A DNA stretch of 64,000 nucleotides from Candidatus Microbacterium colombiense (GTDB taxonomy: Bacteria; Actinomycetota; Actinomycetes; Actinomycetales; Microbacteriaceae), in the NCBI GenBank assembly GCA_029203165.1, contig CP119308.1, forward strand, positions 1,674,001 to 1,738,000. Reading direction: 5' to 3'. Made by a program: the position numbers and the translations under genes. Numbering within the stretch: the stretch's first letter is position 1; the number at the start of each line of letters is the position of its first letter. Below the pieces are notes generated by a model, which worked only from the letters and a program-made list of their open reading frames with translations, searched no databases and was not told the origin of the DNA. Positions 33,446-41,650 of the stretch are shown here, one piece after another.

Positions 33446-35331
33446 TCGATTGGCTCGGACAGGTTCCGGCACTGCTGCTCGCTCTCGCGTTGCTGATCGT
33501 GCCGGGTCTTCCGGCCGCGCTCTGCGTGCGCGGTATTCCGAGCGTCGTGCGCGGCGGGATCGCCATCGCGGTTTCCCTCGGAATCCTGGCCGCCGCATCG
33601 TTCGCAGCGCCCCTGTGGGGGATGCGATGGGGGCTCCTCCCGGTCGCTCTCGTCTCTGCCGTCGTCTGGGTCATCGCCGGCGTGTTGCGCTACCTCGATC
33701 GACGGGAGATCCTCGCACCGATCTCGAGAGGATGGCGAGTCTGGGTGGCCGTGGCTGCGGCGGTCGTGGGGTGGGTGGCCGTCGTCTCCTTCGGCATCGG
33801 CGCACCGGGCAACCCGTCCCAGCTCTACGACGCGCTCTTCCATCTCAACGCGGTGGAGTTCATCCTCCAGACCGGCGATGCCTCTCCGCTCCACATGACC
33901 ATGGTGGTTCCGGGGCAGGAGACGTCGTTCTACCCGACACTGTGGCACGCGTTGGTCAGTCTGGTGGTGCCATTCGCCGGAAGCGTCGTCGCCGCGACCA
34001 ACACCATCACGGTGGCCGTCATCGCGCTGGTGTGGCCGGTTGCGCTCGCATCGCTCGCTGCCATCGCCTTCCCTTCTCGTCCGAGCGCGGCCGTCTGGGC
34101 TCCGCTCGTCGCATTCGGCTTCAGCGTCTTCCCACTCGGGTTCCTCAACTGGGGTGTCCTGTACCCGAACCTCCTGGGCACGGTCCTCATACCCCTCCTG
34201 ATCGCGGCGGTGCTGTCGGCATTCGCCCCGGGGGTTTCCCCGTGGGGCCGATCGTTGCGAATCCTCATCGCGGTCGCGGCCGCGGGGGCCACAGCGTCCG
34301 CACACCCCTCCGCCCTCCTCGGCGCGATCGCGATGCTCGTGCCCTACCTGCTGTGGCGGGCATGGGGGATCGCGCGTGCCGGTGGCATCGCGACGCGCAT
34401 CGTGCTCGCCGTCGCAGTGGCCAGCGCATTGGCTGTTCTGGGCGTCGTGTGGATCCTCGCCAATGTGACCACCCACGAATGGCTTCCGACGCAGACCATG
34501 GCGCAGTCGTTCGGTGAAGTCGCCTTCCTCAGCCCCGTCGGTCGCACAGCAGGCCTCCTTCTCGGCCCGCTGGCGGCGATCGGGATATGGCGCGTCGTGA
34601 AGGACCGGACGTGGTGGATCCTCGGGTCGTACGCGGTGAGTATCGTGCTCTTCGTCATCGCAGCGTGGTTCCCCGTGCTCTCCGTCCGCAGCCTCTTCGT
34701 GGGGATCTGGTACGACGACACGACGAGGGTCGGCGCGTTGATCGCGATCTGGGGGCTGCCGCTCGCCGGTCTCGGTGCGGCCGTCGTCTCGGAATGGCTG
34801 TTCGGAGCGTGGCGCAAGGGCAAGAGACGGCGGGTCGTGGCCGTGTTGGCACTCGTCGCCGTTGCCGCTGCGAGCCATGCGCCCATGTTGCGCAGCGATG
34901 TTCGCTACCTGCGCGGCGTCAGCTTCCTCTTCACCGCTGACTCTCAAGGTCTGTCACCGGACGAGGCCCTGCTCTTCGAACGCGCCGCGGAACTGCTCCC
35001 CGATGACAGCCTGGTCATCGGAGATCCCCTGACCGGAGCCGGGCTCTTCTACGCCTACTCCGGGCACGCTGTCGTGTTCCCGCACGTGACGGGCCGCTAT
35101 GGAAGCGATGCGTCGACCCTCGCGCGCTACCTGGTCGATGGTGGTCCGAGCGTCTGCGCAGCGATCGAACGACTCGGCGTGACGCACGCTTTCGACTTCG
35201 GTGACACGGTGCTGTTCGAGAACCACTACACGACGTTCGACGGGCTGCACGGCCTGGACCGATCCCCGATCCTCACAGAGGTCGACCGCGTCGGAGACGC
35301 CGTGCTCTACGAAGTCACCGGTTGTGAGTAG
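33442..35331 (+). CDS. DUF6541-like multi-pass membrane protein
   Basis: A 629-residue protein with roughly eleven to thirteen hydrophobic helices over residues 1-490, beginning within the first residues (PALLLALALLIVPGLPAALC) with no cleavable signal. A soluble extracytoplasmic tail of about 130 residues follows. The layout resembles GT-C-type or DUF6541 proteins found in actinobacterial polysaccharide loci; assignment to DUF6541 is from memory of such proteins and tentative. HLNAVEFILQTGDASPLHMTM near residue 133 could be the extracellular loop that carries catalytic acids in GT-C enzymes, but no clear DxD is seen. The 4-nt overlap with the ABC ATPase suggests it modifies or processes the exported glycan. 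Confidence 0.65.
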   Translation: MIDWLGQVPALLLALALLIVPGLPAALCVRGIPSVVRGGIAIAVSLGILAAASFAAPLWGMRWGLLPVALVSAVVWVIAGVLRYLDRREILAPISRGWRVWVAVAAAVVGWVAVVSFGIGAPGNPSQLYDALFHLNAVEFILQTGDASPLHMTMVVPGQETSFYPTLWHALVSLVVPFAGSVVAATNTITVAVIALVWPVALASLAAIAFPSRPSAAVWAPLVAFGFSVFPLGFLNWGVLYPNLLGTVLIPLLIAAVLSAFAPGVSPWGRSLRILIAVAAAGATASAHPSALLGAIAMLVPYLLWRAWGIARAGGIATRIVLAVAVASALAVLGVVWILANVTTHEWLPTQTMAQSFGEVAFLSPVGRTAGLLLGPLAAIGIWRVVKDRTWWILGSYAVSIVLFVIAAWFPVLSVRSLFVGIWYDDTTRVGALIAIWGLPLAGLGAAVVSEWLFGAWRKGKRRRVVAVLALVAVAAASHAPMLRSDVRYLRGVSFLFTADSQGLSPDEALLFERAAELLPDDSLVIGDPLTGAGLFYAYSGHAVVFPHVTGRYGSDASTLARYLVDGGPSVCAAIERLGVTHAFDFGDTVLFENHYTTFDGLHGLDRSPILTEVDRVGDAVLYEVTGCE

Positions 35332-35668
35332 GGTCCTTCTCGTTCTCTGATGCTTCGAGCAGAGCGATCTTGCGGGCGAGGAGCGTGAGCTGACGCTGCA
35401 GGGCGATGTTGCGCCGATACTGCGAATAGACGAACGCGAGGAACATCACGATCAGCGCGTACAGGACGAGGTCGGTTCCGCGACCCACGCCGACCAGGCG
35501 CGCGAGCCAGCTCAGCCACTGAGGGAAGAGCACCGACAGCACGGCAGCGACGACGAACAGGCCCATCAGCAGCCGACGGATGGCGAGGTGACTGTCGGCA
35601 CCCGTGCGGCGCATCATGAAGACGGCGAGGATGACGATCGCGGCGATGAGCAGGAACTGGATCCACAT
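35315..35668 (-). CDS. DUF2304 small membrane protein
   Basis: A 117-residue protein with three helices (about residues 3-20, 35-50 and 63-82) and a charged C-terminal amphipathic part. DUF2304 proteins usually lie beside a DPM1-like family 2 glycosyltransferase, as here: the partner gene ends 2 nt upstream. The pair probably acts on polyprenyl-phosphate sugars; the precise role of DUF2304 is unknown. The ATG at 35668 is chosen because it follows the partner stop directly. Its 3' end overlaps the convergent DUF6541-like gene by 17 bp. Confidence 0.8.
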   Translation of the reverse strand: MWIQFLLIAAIVILAVFMMRRTGADSHLAIRRLLMGLFVVAAVLSVLFPQWLSWLARLVGVGRGTDLVLYALIVMFLAFVYSQYRRNIALQRQLTLLARKIALLEASENEKDPTHNR

Positions 35669-35670
35669 GA

Positions 35671-36369
35671 CTATCGCACCACCAGATCTACGAGGATGTT
35701 CACGGAATTGAGCACGCTCTGGCCCTTCGCCTTCGAATAGTCCGTGTAGAGGAGTTCGACCGGATACTCCTTCCAGGGAAGACCGGTGTGACCGAGCTCC
35801 AGCACGATCTCGGTGGCGTGCGCCATGCGGTCCTGTTTGAGCTCGATCGCCTCTGCGGCGTCGCGCCTGATCACACGCAGACCGTTGTGCGCATCGGTGA
35901 GCTTCAGACTGGTGGTGAGGTTGGTCACCCACACGGCGGTCTTCAGGACGACCTTCTTGACCCACCCCGGGTTGGTGCGGTCATCCAGGAAACGCGAGCC
36001 GAACACGATCGCGGCATCATCTCGGCGCGCGACCTCGAGCATTCCGACGGCATCCTCGACGCGATGCTGGCCATCCGCATCGAACGTGACGATGAAATCG
36101 CAGTCGGGGTGGGAGAGCGCGTAGGTGATTCCGGTCTGGAGAGCCGCTCCCTGGCCGAGATTCACCGGGTGCTGCACCAGATGGGCGCCGGCCTCCTCGG
36201 CTTCACGGGCGGATCCGTCGCTGGAGCCGTCATCGATGCACACGATGTGGGCGAAATGCGGCCGCAGGCCCTCGATGACGCCTCCGATCACTCCCGCCTC
36301 GTTGTACAGGGGGATGACCACCCAGGCTCTGGCGTCGGGTGTGGAGGACGCAGGGACGCTCGTGGACAT
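35671..36369 (-). CDS. Polyprenol-phosphate-type family 2 glycosyltransferase
   Basis: A 232-residue GT2 enzyme like dolichyl/undecaprenyl-phosphate mannosyl- or glucosyltransferases. Motifs: VVIPLYNEAGVIGGVIE, DDGSSDGS, NLGQGAALQTGI and FIVTFDADGQH carrying the catalytic DxD. There are no C-terminal membrane helices, which fits the adjacent DUF2304 protein serving as membrane partner. It would make a lipid-linked monosaccharide for use outside the cell. CACAAT followed by 6 nt precedes the ATG at 36369. Confidence 0.85.
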   Translation of the reverse strand: MSTSVPASSTPDARAWVVIPLYNEAGVIGGVIEGLRPHFAHIVCIDDGSSDGSAREAEEAGAHLVQHPVNLGQGAALQTGITYALSHPDCDFIVTFDADGQHRVEDAVGMLEVARRDDAAIVFGSRFLDDRTNPGWVKKVVLKTAVWVTNLTTSLKLTDAHNGLRVIRRDAAEAIELKQDRMAHATEIVLELGHTGLPWKEYPVELLYTDYSKAKGQSVLNSVNILVDLVVR

Positions 36370-36375
36370 GGTTCT

Positions 36376-36381
36376 ATTGTG
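36376..36381 (-). promoter_or_regulatory. -10-like CACAAT, leaderless start of the GT2/DUF2304 pair
   Basis: On the minus strand CACAAT, then AGAACC, then ATG at 36369; no SD. Confidence 0.45.
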
Positions 36382-36435
36382 TCAGGTGTCGGATCGGACA
36401 TCGATCAACCGGCGGATAGGCGAGGGCAACGCTTC

Positions 36436-37668
36436 ATGGCGAGAGATCACGGTGGGCAGGTCGAGCCGCGTCCGCATCGGATCACGATCGTCTCCCGCAT
36501 CTATGCCCCGGAGCCGTCGGCTGCTTCTCTGCGGCTCGAAGCCCTCACGCGAGAGTTCACGCGTCGTGGACACGAGGTCCGCGTGCTCACCACACGCCCG
36601 CCTCGTGATGCGGTTTCCGCGTCGCACGGCGGCGCCGTCATCGACCGCTGGCCCGTCCTTCGAGACCGCTCGGGGTACGTTCGCGGATACCTCCAGTACA
36701 TGAGCTTCGACGTGCCTCTCTTCCTCCGCATGGTGTTCGGCCCGCGCGCCGATGCCTATGTGATCGAACCGCCGCCGACGACCGGCGCCGTCGCCAGGCT
36801 CGCGTCGCGGATCCGGCGGCGACCTTACGTCTACTACGCCGCAGACATCTGGTCGGACGCTGCCCAGATGACCGGAGCCGCGGGGTGGGTGATCGGGGTC
36901 GTGCGCTGGTTGGAGAGGTTCGCTCTGCGCGGAGCCGACAGCAATCTGGTCGTGTCCGACGGAGTGGTCTCGAGGATCGCATCACTCGCGCCCGGCGCGA
37001 AGACGAGTCCGGTCGGCCACGGGGTCGACACCGAGCTGTTCTCGCCCCGGGGCCCTCACATCGCGGACCCCGCTGACATCGTCTACATGGGGACCATGAG
37101 CGAATGGCACGGCGCGGGCGTCGCCGTCGAGGCTCTTGCCATCGTCATGAGCGCCGACCCCCACGTCACAGCCGCCTTCATCGGGCAGGGGGCTGACCGC
37201 GATGCGCTGCACGCGGCGGCGATCGCGCACGGCATCGGTGACAGGGTCCGTTTCCTCCCTCCGGTTCCGGCCGAGGAAGCAGCCATGTGGCTTCGTTCCG
37301 CTCGCATTGCTCTCGCGACGCTTCAGCCCGGCAAGGGTTACGACTTCGCTGTGCCGACCAAGCTCTACGCGGCGATGGCCGCAGGAACCCCTGTCGCCTA
37401 CAGTGGTCCCGAGCCATTGCGCACGCTGGTCAGCGAGGACGGCCTGGGAACGTCGGCCGCGCACAACGCCGCCGACTATGCCGAGGCGATATCGGAGTTG
37501 CTCCGGCGGAGCGATGGCGAACCCGTCCAGCACCTGGTGGATTGGGCGGAGAAGCACGTTTCGTCGGTCTCCGTGGCAGGAAGGGCGGCGGATGCCGTCC
37601 TCGGCGTCGTGGACTCCCGCACGGCTCGCGGGCGTCCGGTCGGCGGGCGTTCAGCGACTGAACGATAG
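36436..37668 (+). CDS. Family 4 glycosyltransferase (WbuB/WcaI-like)
   Basis: A 410-residue GT-B enzyme. The N-terminal domain begins ITIVSRIYAPEPSAASLRLEAL, typical of WbuB/WcaI-type transferases with a flexible acceptor loop, and continues with VRVLTTRPP. The C-terminal domain has VGHGVDTELFSPR, DIVYMGTMSEWHGAGVAVEA and PTKLYAAMAAGTPVAYSGPEPL, in which a Lys-Leu-Tyr-Ala-Ala motif replaces the usual E-x7-E region. WbuB-type enzymes add amino sugars such as FucNAc; the sugar is not known here. The start at ATG 36436 could be a little downstream. Its stop TAG forms part of a TAGGAT element for the next operon. Confidence 0.78.
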   Translation: MARDHGGQVEPRPHRITIVSRIYAPEPSAASLRLEALTREFTRRGHEVRVLTTRPPRDAVSASHGGAVIDRWPVLRDRSGYVRGYLQYMSFDVPLFLRMVFGPRADAYVIEPPPTTGAVARLASRIRRRPYVYYAADIWSDAAQMTGAAGWVIGVVRWLERFALRGADSNLVVSDGVVSRIASLAPGAKTSPVGHGVDTELFSPRGPHIADPADIVYMGTMSEWHGAGVAVEALAIVMSADPHVTAAFIGQGADRDALHAAAIAHGIGDRVRFLPPVPAEEAAMWLRSARIALATLQPGKGYDFAVPTKLYAAMAAGTPVAYSGPEPLRTLVSEDGLGTSAAHNAADYAEAISELLRRSDGEPVQHLVDWAEKHVSSVSVAGRAADAVLGVVDSRTARGRPVGGRSATER

Positions 37669-37671
37669 GAT
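37666..37671 (+). promoter_or_regulatory. -10-like TAGGAT of the wlbBCA-type operon
   Basis: The hexamer begins with the TAG stop of the upstream gene. A start about 7 nt further would give a leader of roughly 45 nt with AGGAG before the GTG at 37722. Confidence 0.4.
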
Positions 37672-37721
37672 TGCACACCGTCGAGTCATCGCGAGCGCGA
37701 CGACGCCCCGAGGAGAAATCA

Positions 37722-38333
37722 GTGACCCAGCCCACCCCCGTCCGGATCGTCGACTCAGCCGACGTTTCTCCCGAGGCGACGATCGGTGGCGGCTCATCGA
37801 TCTGGCATCTCGCCCAGGTGCGAGAGAACGCCCGTCTGGGAGAGAACTGCATCGTCGGTCGCGGCGCGTACATCGGCACAGGCGTCGTGATGGGCGACAA
37901 CTGCAAGGTGCAGAACTACGCACTGGTGTACGAGCCCGCGAAACTGGGTGACGGGGTGTTCATCGGCCCGGCCGTCGTGCTCACCAACGACACCTATCCT
38001 CGCGCCATCAATGCGGACGGCTCCATCAAGAGCGCGCACGACTGGGAACCGGTCGGAGTGACGATCGAGCGCGGTGCCGCCATCGGTGCGCGCGCCACCT
38101 GCGTGGCCCCGGTGACGATCGGCGCGTGGGCGACGGTCGCCGCTGGCGCCGTCGTCGTCAAGGACGTCCCCGCCCATGCGCTCGTCGCGGGTGTTCCCGC
38201 CCGCCGGATCGGGTGGGTCGGCGAGTCCGGTGTGCCCCTCGCTGCCACCGATGAAGACCACGTCTGGGTCTGCCCTGCCACGGGAGATCGATTCATCGAG
38301 ACTGACGGAAAACTGACCAAGGAGATCGTGTGA
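37722..38333 (+). CDS. UDP-2-acetamido-3-amino-uronate N-acetyltransferase (WlbB/WbpD-like)
   Basis: A 203-residue left-handed beta-helix acetyltransferase. Hexapeptide repeats cover about residues 12-155, with SSIWHLAQVRENARLGENC near the start and KVQNYALVYEPAKLGDGVFIGP in the middle, both typical of WbpD/WlbB. A short C-terminal tail with a CPATGDRF segment follows. It would acetylate the 3-amino group of UDP-GlcNAc3NA. AGGAG lies 7 nt before the GTG start (37722), one of the few SD-type starts here. It overlaps the next gene by 4 nt. Confidence 0.86.
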   Translation: MTQPTPVRIVDSADVSPEATIGGGSSIWHLAQVRENARLGENCIVGRGAYIGTGVVMGDNCKVQNYALVYEPAKLGDGVFIGPAVVLTNDTYPRAINADGSIKSAHDWEPVGVTIERGAAIGARATCVAPVTIGAWATVAAGAVVVKDVPAHALVAGVPARRIGWVGESGVPLAATDEDHVWVCPATGDRFIETDGKLTKEIV

Positions 38334-39427
38334 GCGAGTTCATTCCCCCCGCCAAGCCCATCATCGGCGACGAGGAGCGCGCAGCAGTCGACCGCGTCAT
38401 GCGCAGCGGCATGGTCGCACAGGGACCAGAGGTCGCGGCCTTCGAGCAGGAGTTCTCGGCTCACTTCGTGCCGGGGCGCCCGTCCGTTGCCGTGAACTCG
38501 GGCACCGCCGGTCTGCACCTCGGTCTGCTCGCAGCGGGTGTCGGCGCCGGCGACGAGGTCATCGTCCCCTCCTTCACCTTCGCCGCGACCGGGAACTCGG
38601 TTGCGCTCACCGGCGCGACGCCGGTGTTCGTCGACATCGAGCCGGACACGTTCTCGCTCGACCCTGCTGCGGTCGCCACGGCGATCACCCCTCGGACCCG
38701 AGGCATCCTGCCTGTGCATCTCTACGGCCACCCGGCGCGCATGCGTGAACTCGAGGAGCTCGCCACGGCGCGTGGAGTCGCGCTGTACGAGGATGCGGCG
38801 CAGGCCCACGGCGCTGCGCTCGACGGCCGCCCCGTCGGCTCATTCGGCGAGTTCGCGATGTTCAGCCTGTACCCGACGAAGAACATGACCAGCGGTGAGG
38901 GCGGCATGGTCACCACGGCGACGGATGAGATCGCCCGCCGCGTGAAGCTGCTGCGCAACCAGGGCATGGAGCGCCAGTACGAGAACGAGATCATCGGGTT
39001 CAACGCGCGGATGACCGACATCCACGCCGCGATCGGCCGCGTGCAGCTGACCAAGGTCGACGCCTGGACCGCGAAGCGCCAGGAGAACGCGGCATTCCTG
39101 GATGCGAATCTGCGCGGCGTCGTGGTGCCGCCGGTGGCAGAGGGAGCCGTGCACGTCTACCACCAGTACACGGTTCGAGTTCCCGACGACCGCGACGGGT
39201 TCGTCGCCGCATTGAAGAACGAGCACAACGTGGGTGCGGGCGTGTACTACCCGATTCCCAACCACCGCCTCCCGTCGCTCGCCGGGTTCGCGCCGGGATT
39301 GGATCTGCCGGAGACCGAGCGGGCCGCGCGCGAGGTGGCATCGCTGCCGGTGCACCCGTCTTTGAGTCAGAGCGACCTCGAGCGCATCGTGGCTGCGGTG
39401 GACGTCGTCACGAAGGCGGGTGCCTGA
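38330..39427 (+). CDS. DegT/DnrJ aminotransferase (WlbC/WbpE-like)
   Basis: A 365-residue PLP aminotransferase expected to aminate C3 of the 3-keto sugar made by the downstream oxidoreductase. Order of motifs: FIPPAKPIIGDEERAAVDRV, NSGTAGLHLGLLAAGVGAGD, VPVHLYGHPA-type segment (PVHLYGHPARM), YEDAAQAHGA (Asp against the pyridine nitrogen) and FSLYPTKNMTSGEGGM containing the PLP lysine. WNARMTD-like FNARMTDIHAAIG completes the set. GTG at 38330 lies in a GTGA overlap; its TGA overlaps the next ATG by one base. Confidence 0.88.
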   Translation: MSEFIPPAKPIIGDEERAAVDRVMRSGMVAQGPEVAAFEQEFSAHFVPGRPSVAVNSGTAGLHLGLLAAGVGAGDEVIVPSFTFAATGNSVALTGATPVFVDIEPDTFSLDPAAVATAITPRTRGILPVHLYGHPARMRELEELATARGVALYEDAAQAHGAALDGRPVGSFGEFAMFSLYPTKNMTSGEGGMVTTATDEIARRVKLLRNQGMERQYENEIIGFNARMTDIHAAIGRVQLTKVDAWTAKRQENAAFLDANLRGVVVPPVAEGAVHVYHQYTVRVPDDRDGFVAALKNEHNVGAGVYYPIPNHRLPSLAGFAPGLDLPETERAAREVASLPVHPSLSQSDLERIVAAVDVVTKAGA

Positions 39428-40410
39428 TGACTCTGCGTGCAGGCCTTCTCGGTGTCGGCATGATGGGCCGTCACCATGCGCGAGTGCTGCGTGAGATCGA
39501 GGGCGTCGACCTCGTGGCGATCGCCGATCCGGGCGGGGATCCGCACGGTGTCGCAGGCGACCTGGAGATCCTGCCCGACATCGATGCTCTGATCGCCGCC
39601 GGTATCGACACCGCGGTCGTGGCCGTTCCCACGCGGTTCCATGAGGATGCCGCGTTGAAGCTTGCGGCAGCAGGCGTGCACACGCTCGTCGAGAAGCCGA
39701 TCGCGCACAGCGTCGAGGCCGGACAGCGCATGGTCGACGCGTTCAGCGCGGCCGGCCTGGTCGGGGCTGTCGGGCACATCGAGCGCTTCAACCCGGCGCT
39801 GCAGGAACTGCGCCGCCGCATCGAGGCGGGCGAGCTCGGAGCGGTCTACCAGGTGGCGACGCGTCGCCAGGGCCCGTTCCCCTCCCGTATCGCCGACGTC
39901 GGTGTCGCGAAGGATCTCGCGTCGCACGATGTCGATCTCACCGCCTGGGTCGTGCAGAGCGACTATGAGCGCGTGTTCGCTCAGACGGCGTTCAAGAGCG
40001 GTCGCGAGTTCGAGGACATGATCACGATCACCGGGCGAACCGCATCCGGTGTCATCGTGAACAACATCGTCAACTGGCTCAGCCCGATGAAGGAGCGCCT
40101 CACGGTCGTCACGGGGGAGAAGGGCGCGTTCGTCGCCGACACCTCCACCGGCGACCTCACGTTCTTCGCCAACGGCACGATCCCCCTCGAGTGGGAGTCC
40201 GTGTCGTCGTTCCGCGGGGTCTCCGAAGGAGACGTCACACGCTACGCGTTCGCCAAGCGCGAGCCGTTGCGTGTCGAGCATGAGGCCTTCCGCGATGCCG
40301 TGCTCGGGCACCAGACCGACGTCGTGACCATGGAGCAGGGACTGCGGACGCTGGTCGTGGTCGAGGCCGCACTGGACTCGGCGCGCACCGGCACGTCGAT
40401 CACCCTGTGA
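39427..40410 (+). CDS. Gfo/Idh/MocA-family sugar-nucleotide dehydrogenase (WlbA/WbpB-like)
   Basis: A 327-residue NAD-dependent oxidoreductase. The N-terminal Rossmann fold begins RAGLLGVGMMGRHHARVL, EKPIAHSVEAGQRM contains the conserved Lys-Pro, and VAKDLASHDVDLTAW carries the active-site Asp/His. WlbA/WbpB oxidises the 3-hydroxyl of UDP-N-acetylglucosaminuronate for the paired aminotransferase. The gene order acetyltransferase, aminotransferase, oxidoreductase matches the wlb/wbp sets. The final gene of this three-gene unit; a GT begins 26 nt later and is probably in the same transcript. Confidence 0.87.
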   Translation: MTLRAGLLGVGMMGRHHARVLREIEGVDLVAIADPGGDPHGVAGDLEILPDIDALIAAGIDTAVVAVPTRFHEDAALKLAAAGVHTLVEKPIAHSVEAGQRMVDAFSAAGLVGAVGHIERFNPALQELRRRIEAGELGAVYQVATRRQGPFPSRIADVGVAKDLASHDVDLTAWVVQSDYERVFAQTAFKSGREFEDMITITGRTASGVIVNNIVNWLSPMKERLTVVTGEKGAFVADTSTGDLTFFANGTIPLEWESVSSFRGVSEGDVTRYAFAKREPLRVEHEAFRDAVLGHQTDVVTMEQGLRTLVVVEAALDSARTGTSITL

Positions 40411-40435
40411 CCGACGCCCTCGACTCCCGTGAGAC

Positions 40436-41650
40436 ATGACTGCTGACTCGAACGCCCCCACGCCGGAACGGACCGTGCTGGTCCTCTCGTATTCCCGCAT
40501 AGCCGAGGACCCACGGGTGCGCCGAGAGATCGACTGGCTCCGCAGCGACGGATGGACGGTCGACACGCTCGGGCTCGGCCCGCATCCGACCGACGACGTC
40601 CGCGACCACTTCGAGTTGAGCGACCCCGTCAGCTGGACCGGTGGTCGCCTCGGCACTCTGATCACGCACTTCCTGATGCCTGCGCGGGCGCGATTCCGAC
40701 TCCTGGTCACTCGTCGCATCCCGCAGACGCTGCGCAGCAGGATCCGTGCCGGACGCTACGATCTCGTCGTCTTCAACGAGTACGAGTTCGTGCCATGGGT
40801 GGAGGATCGCCGCGATTTCGGCGCTGTCGCTCTGCGGGGGCGCCGGCACCTGGATCTCCATGAGTACCGTGATCCCGACGTCCGCCGGCGCAACTTCGGT
40901 GGTCGGCTCACGGGGCCGCACTACCGATGGGTACGGCGGCACATCGGGTCGCCGCGTTTCACGAGCCGGTCCGTGGTCAACACTCCGATCGGTCAGCTGT
41001 ACGCGGAGGAGTTCGCGATACCGGTTCCCGCCGAGGTCAGAAACGCTCCGCCGTTCGTTCCGGGACTCGAGCCGAGCGAGGTCGACCCCTCGAACATCAA
41101 GCTGCTGTTCCACGGTCTGCCGAGTTGGGCCCGTGGTTTCACCGAGATCCTGGCGGCGCTGCGGGAACTCCCTGATCGTTTCTCCATGACGTTCATGTTG
41201 ACGGCGAACCCCGCGGTGCACGCCAAGCTGCGAGAAGAGATCGCCACACATCCGGCGAGCGATCGCATCCACATCGTTCCGCCGGCTCCCATGCGCGAGA
41301 TCGCACAGACCATCAATGAATTCGACATCGAGATCGTCTTCTACCGACCCAACGGGACGTACAACATCCAGTACGCGATGCCGAACAAGTTCTTCGAAGC
41401 AGCGCAGGGCAGGCTTGCTCTCGTGGTGGGAGAGACTCCGACGCTCGCTCCACTGGTGCGCCAGTACGGACACGGAGTCGTGGTTCCTGAGTTCACCTGG
41501 GAGTCATTGCGAGACACTCTCGCGGGCCTCGACGCAGATCAGATCACACGGATGAAGGACAACGCGCGCATCGTCGCCGCGGAGCTCAACTCCGATTCGG
41601 AGGGTCGCGCGTTCCTCGCGGCCATCGAAGCGAGCGAGGAGAGGCCATGA
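40436..41650 (+). CDS. GT-B glycosyltransferase
   Basis: A 404-residue family 4-like transferase. VLVLSYSRIAEDPRVRREIDWL (about 14-35) is a common opening of actinobacterial GTs acting in capsule loci, LDLHEYRDPDVRRR lies near 140, KLLFHGLPSWARGFTEIL starts the second domain near 222, and NIQYAMPNKFFEAAQGRLALV (about 310) is the donor-binding block, with Glu in the usual place. The protein at 46274 shares this opening and the PNKFF-[D/E] block, so the two are distant paralogues. Its stop overlaps the flippase start by 4 nt. Sugar specificity is unknown. Confidence 0.8.
   Translation: MTADSNAPTPERTVLVLSYSRIAEDPRVRREIDWLRSDGWTVDTLGLGPHPTDDVRDHFELSDPVSWTGGRLGTLITHFLMPARARFRLLVTRRIPQTLRSRIRAGRYDLVVFNEYEFVPWVEDRRDFGAVALRGRRHLDLHEYRDPDVRRRNFGGRLTGPHYRWVRRHIGSPRFTSRSVVNTPIGQLYAEEFAIPVPAEVRNAPPFVPGLEPSEVDPSNIKLLFHGLPSWARGFTEILAALRELPDRFSMTFMLTANPAVHAKLREEIATHPASDRIHIVPPAPMREIAQTINEFDIEIVFYRPNGTYNIQYAMPNKFFEAAQGRLALVVGETPTLAPLVRQYGHGVVVPEFTWESLRDTLAGLDADQITRMKDNARIVAAELNSDSEGRAFLAAIEASEERP

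Noticed and set aside
33400..34947. A 515-codon minus-strand open frame opposite the DUF6541-like gene.
   Set aside because: Its composition is charged and repetitive (Arg/Glu/Asp/His), and the plus strand encodes a clean hydrophobic membrane protein with 4-nt operon overlap.
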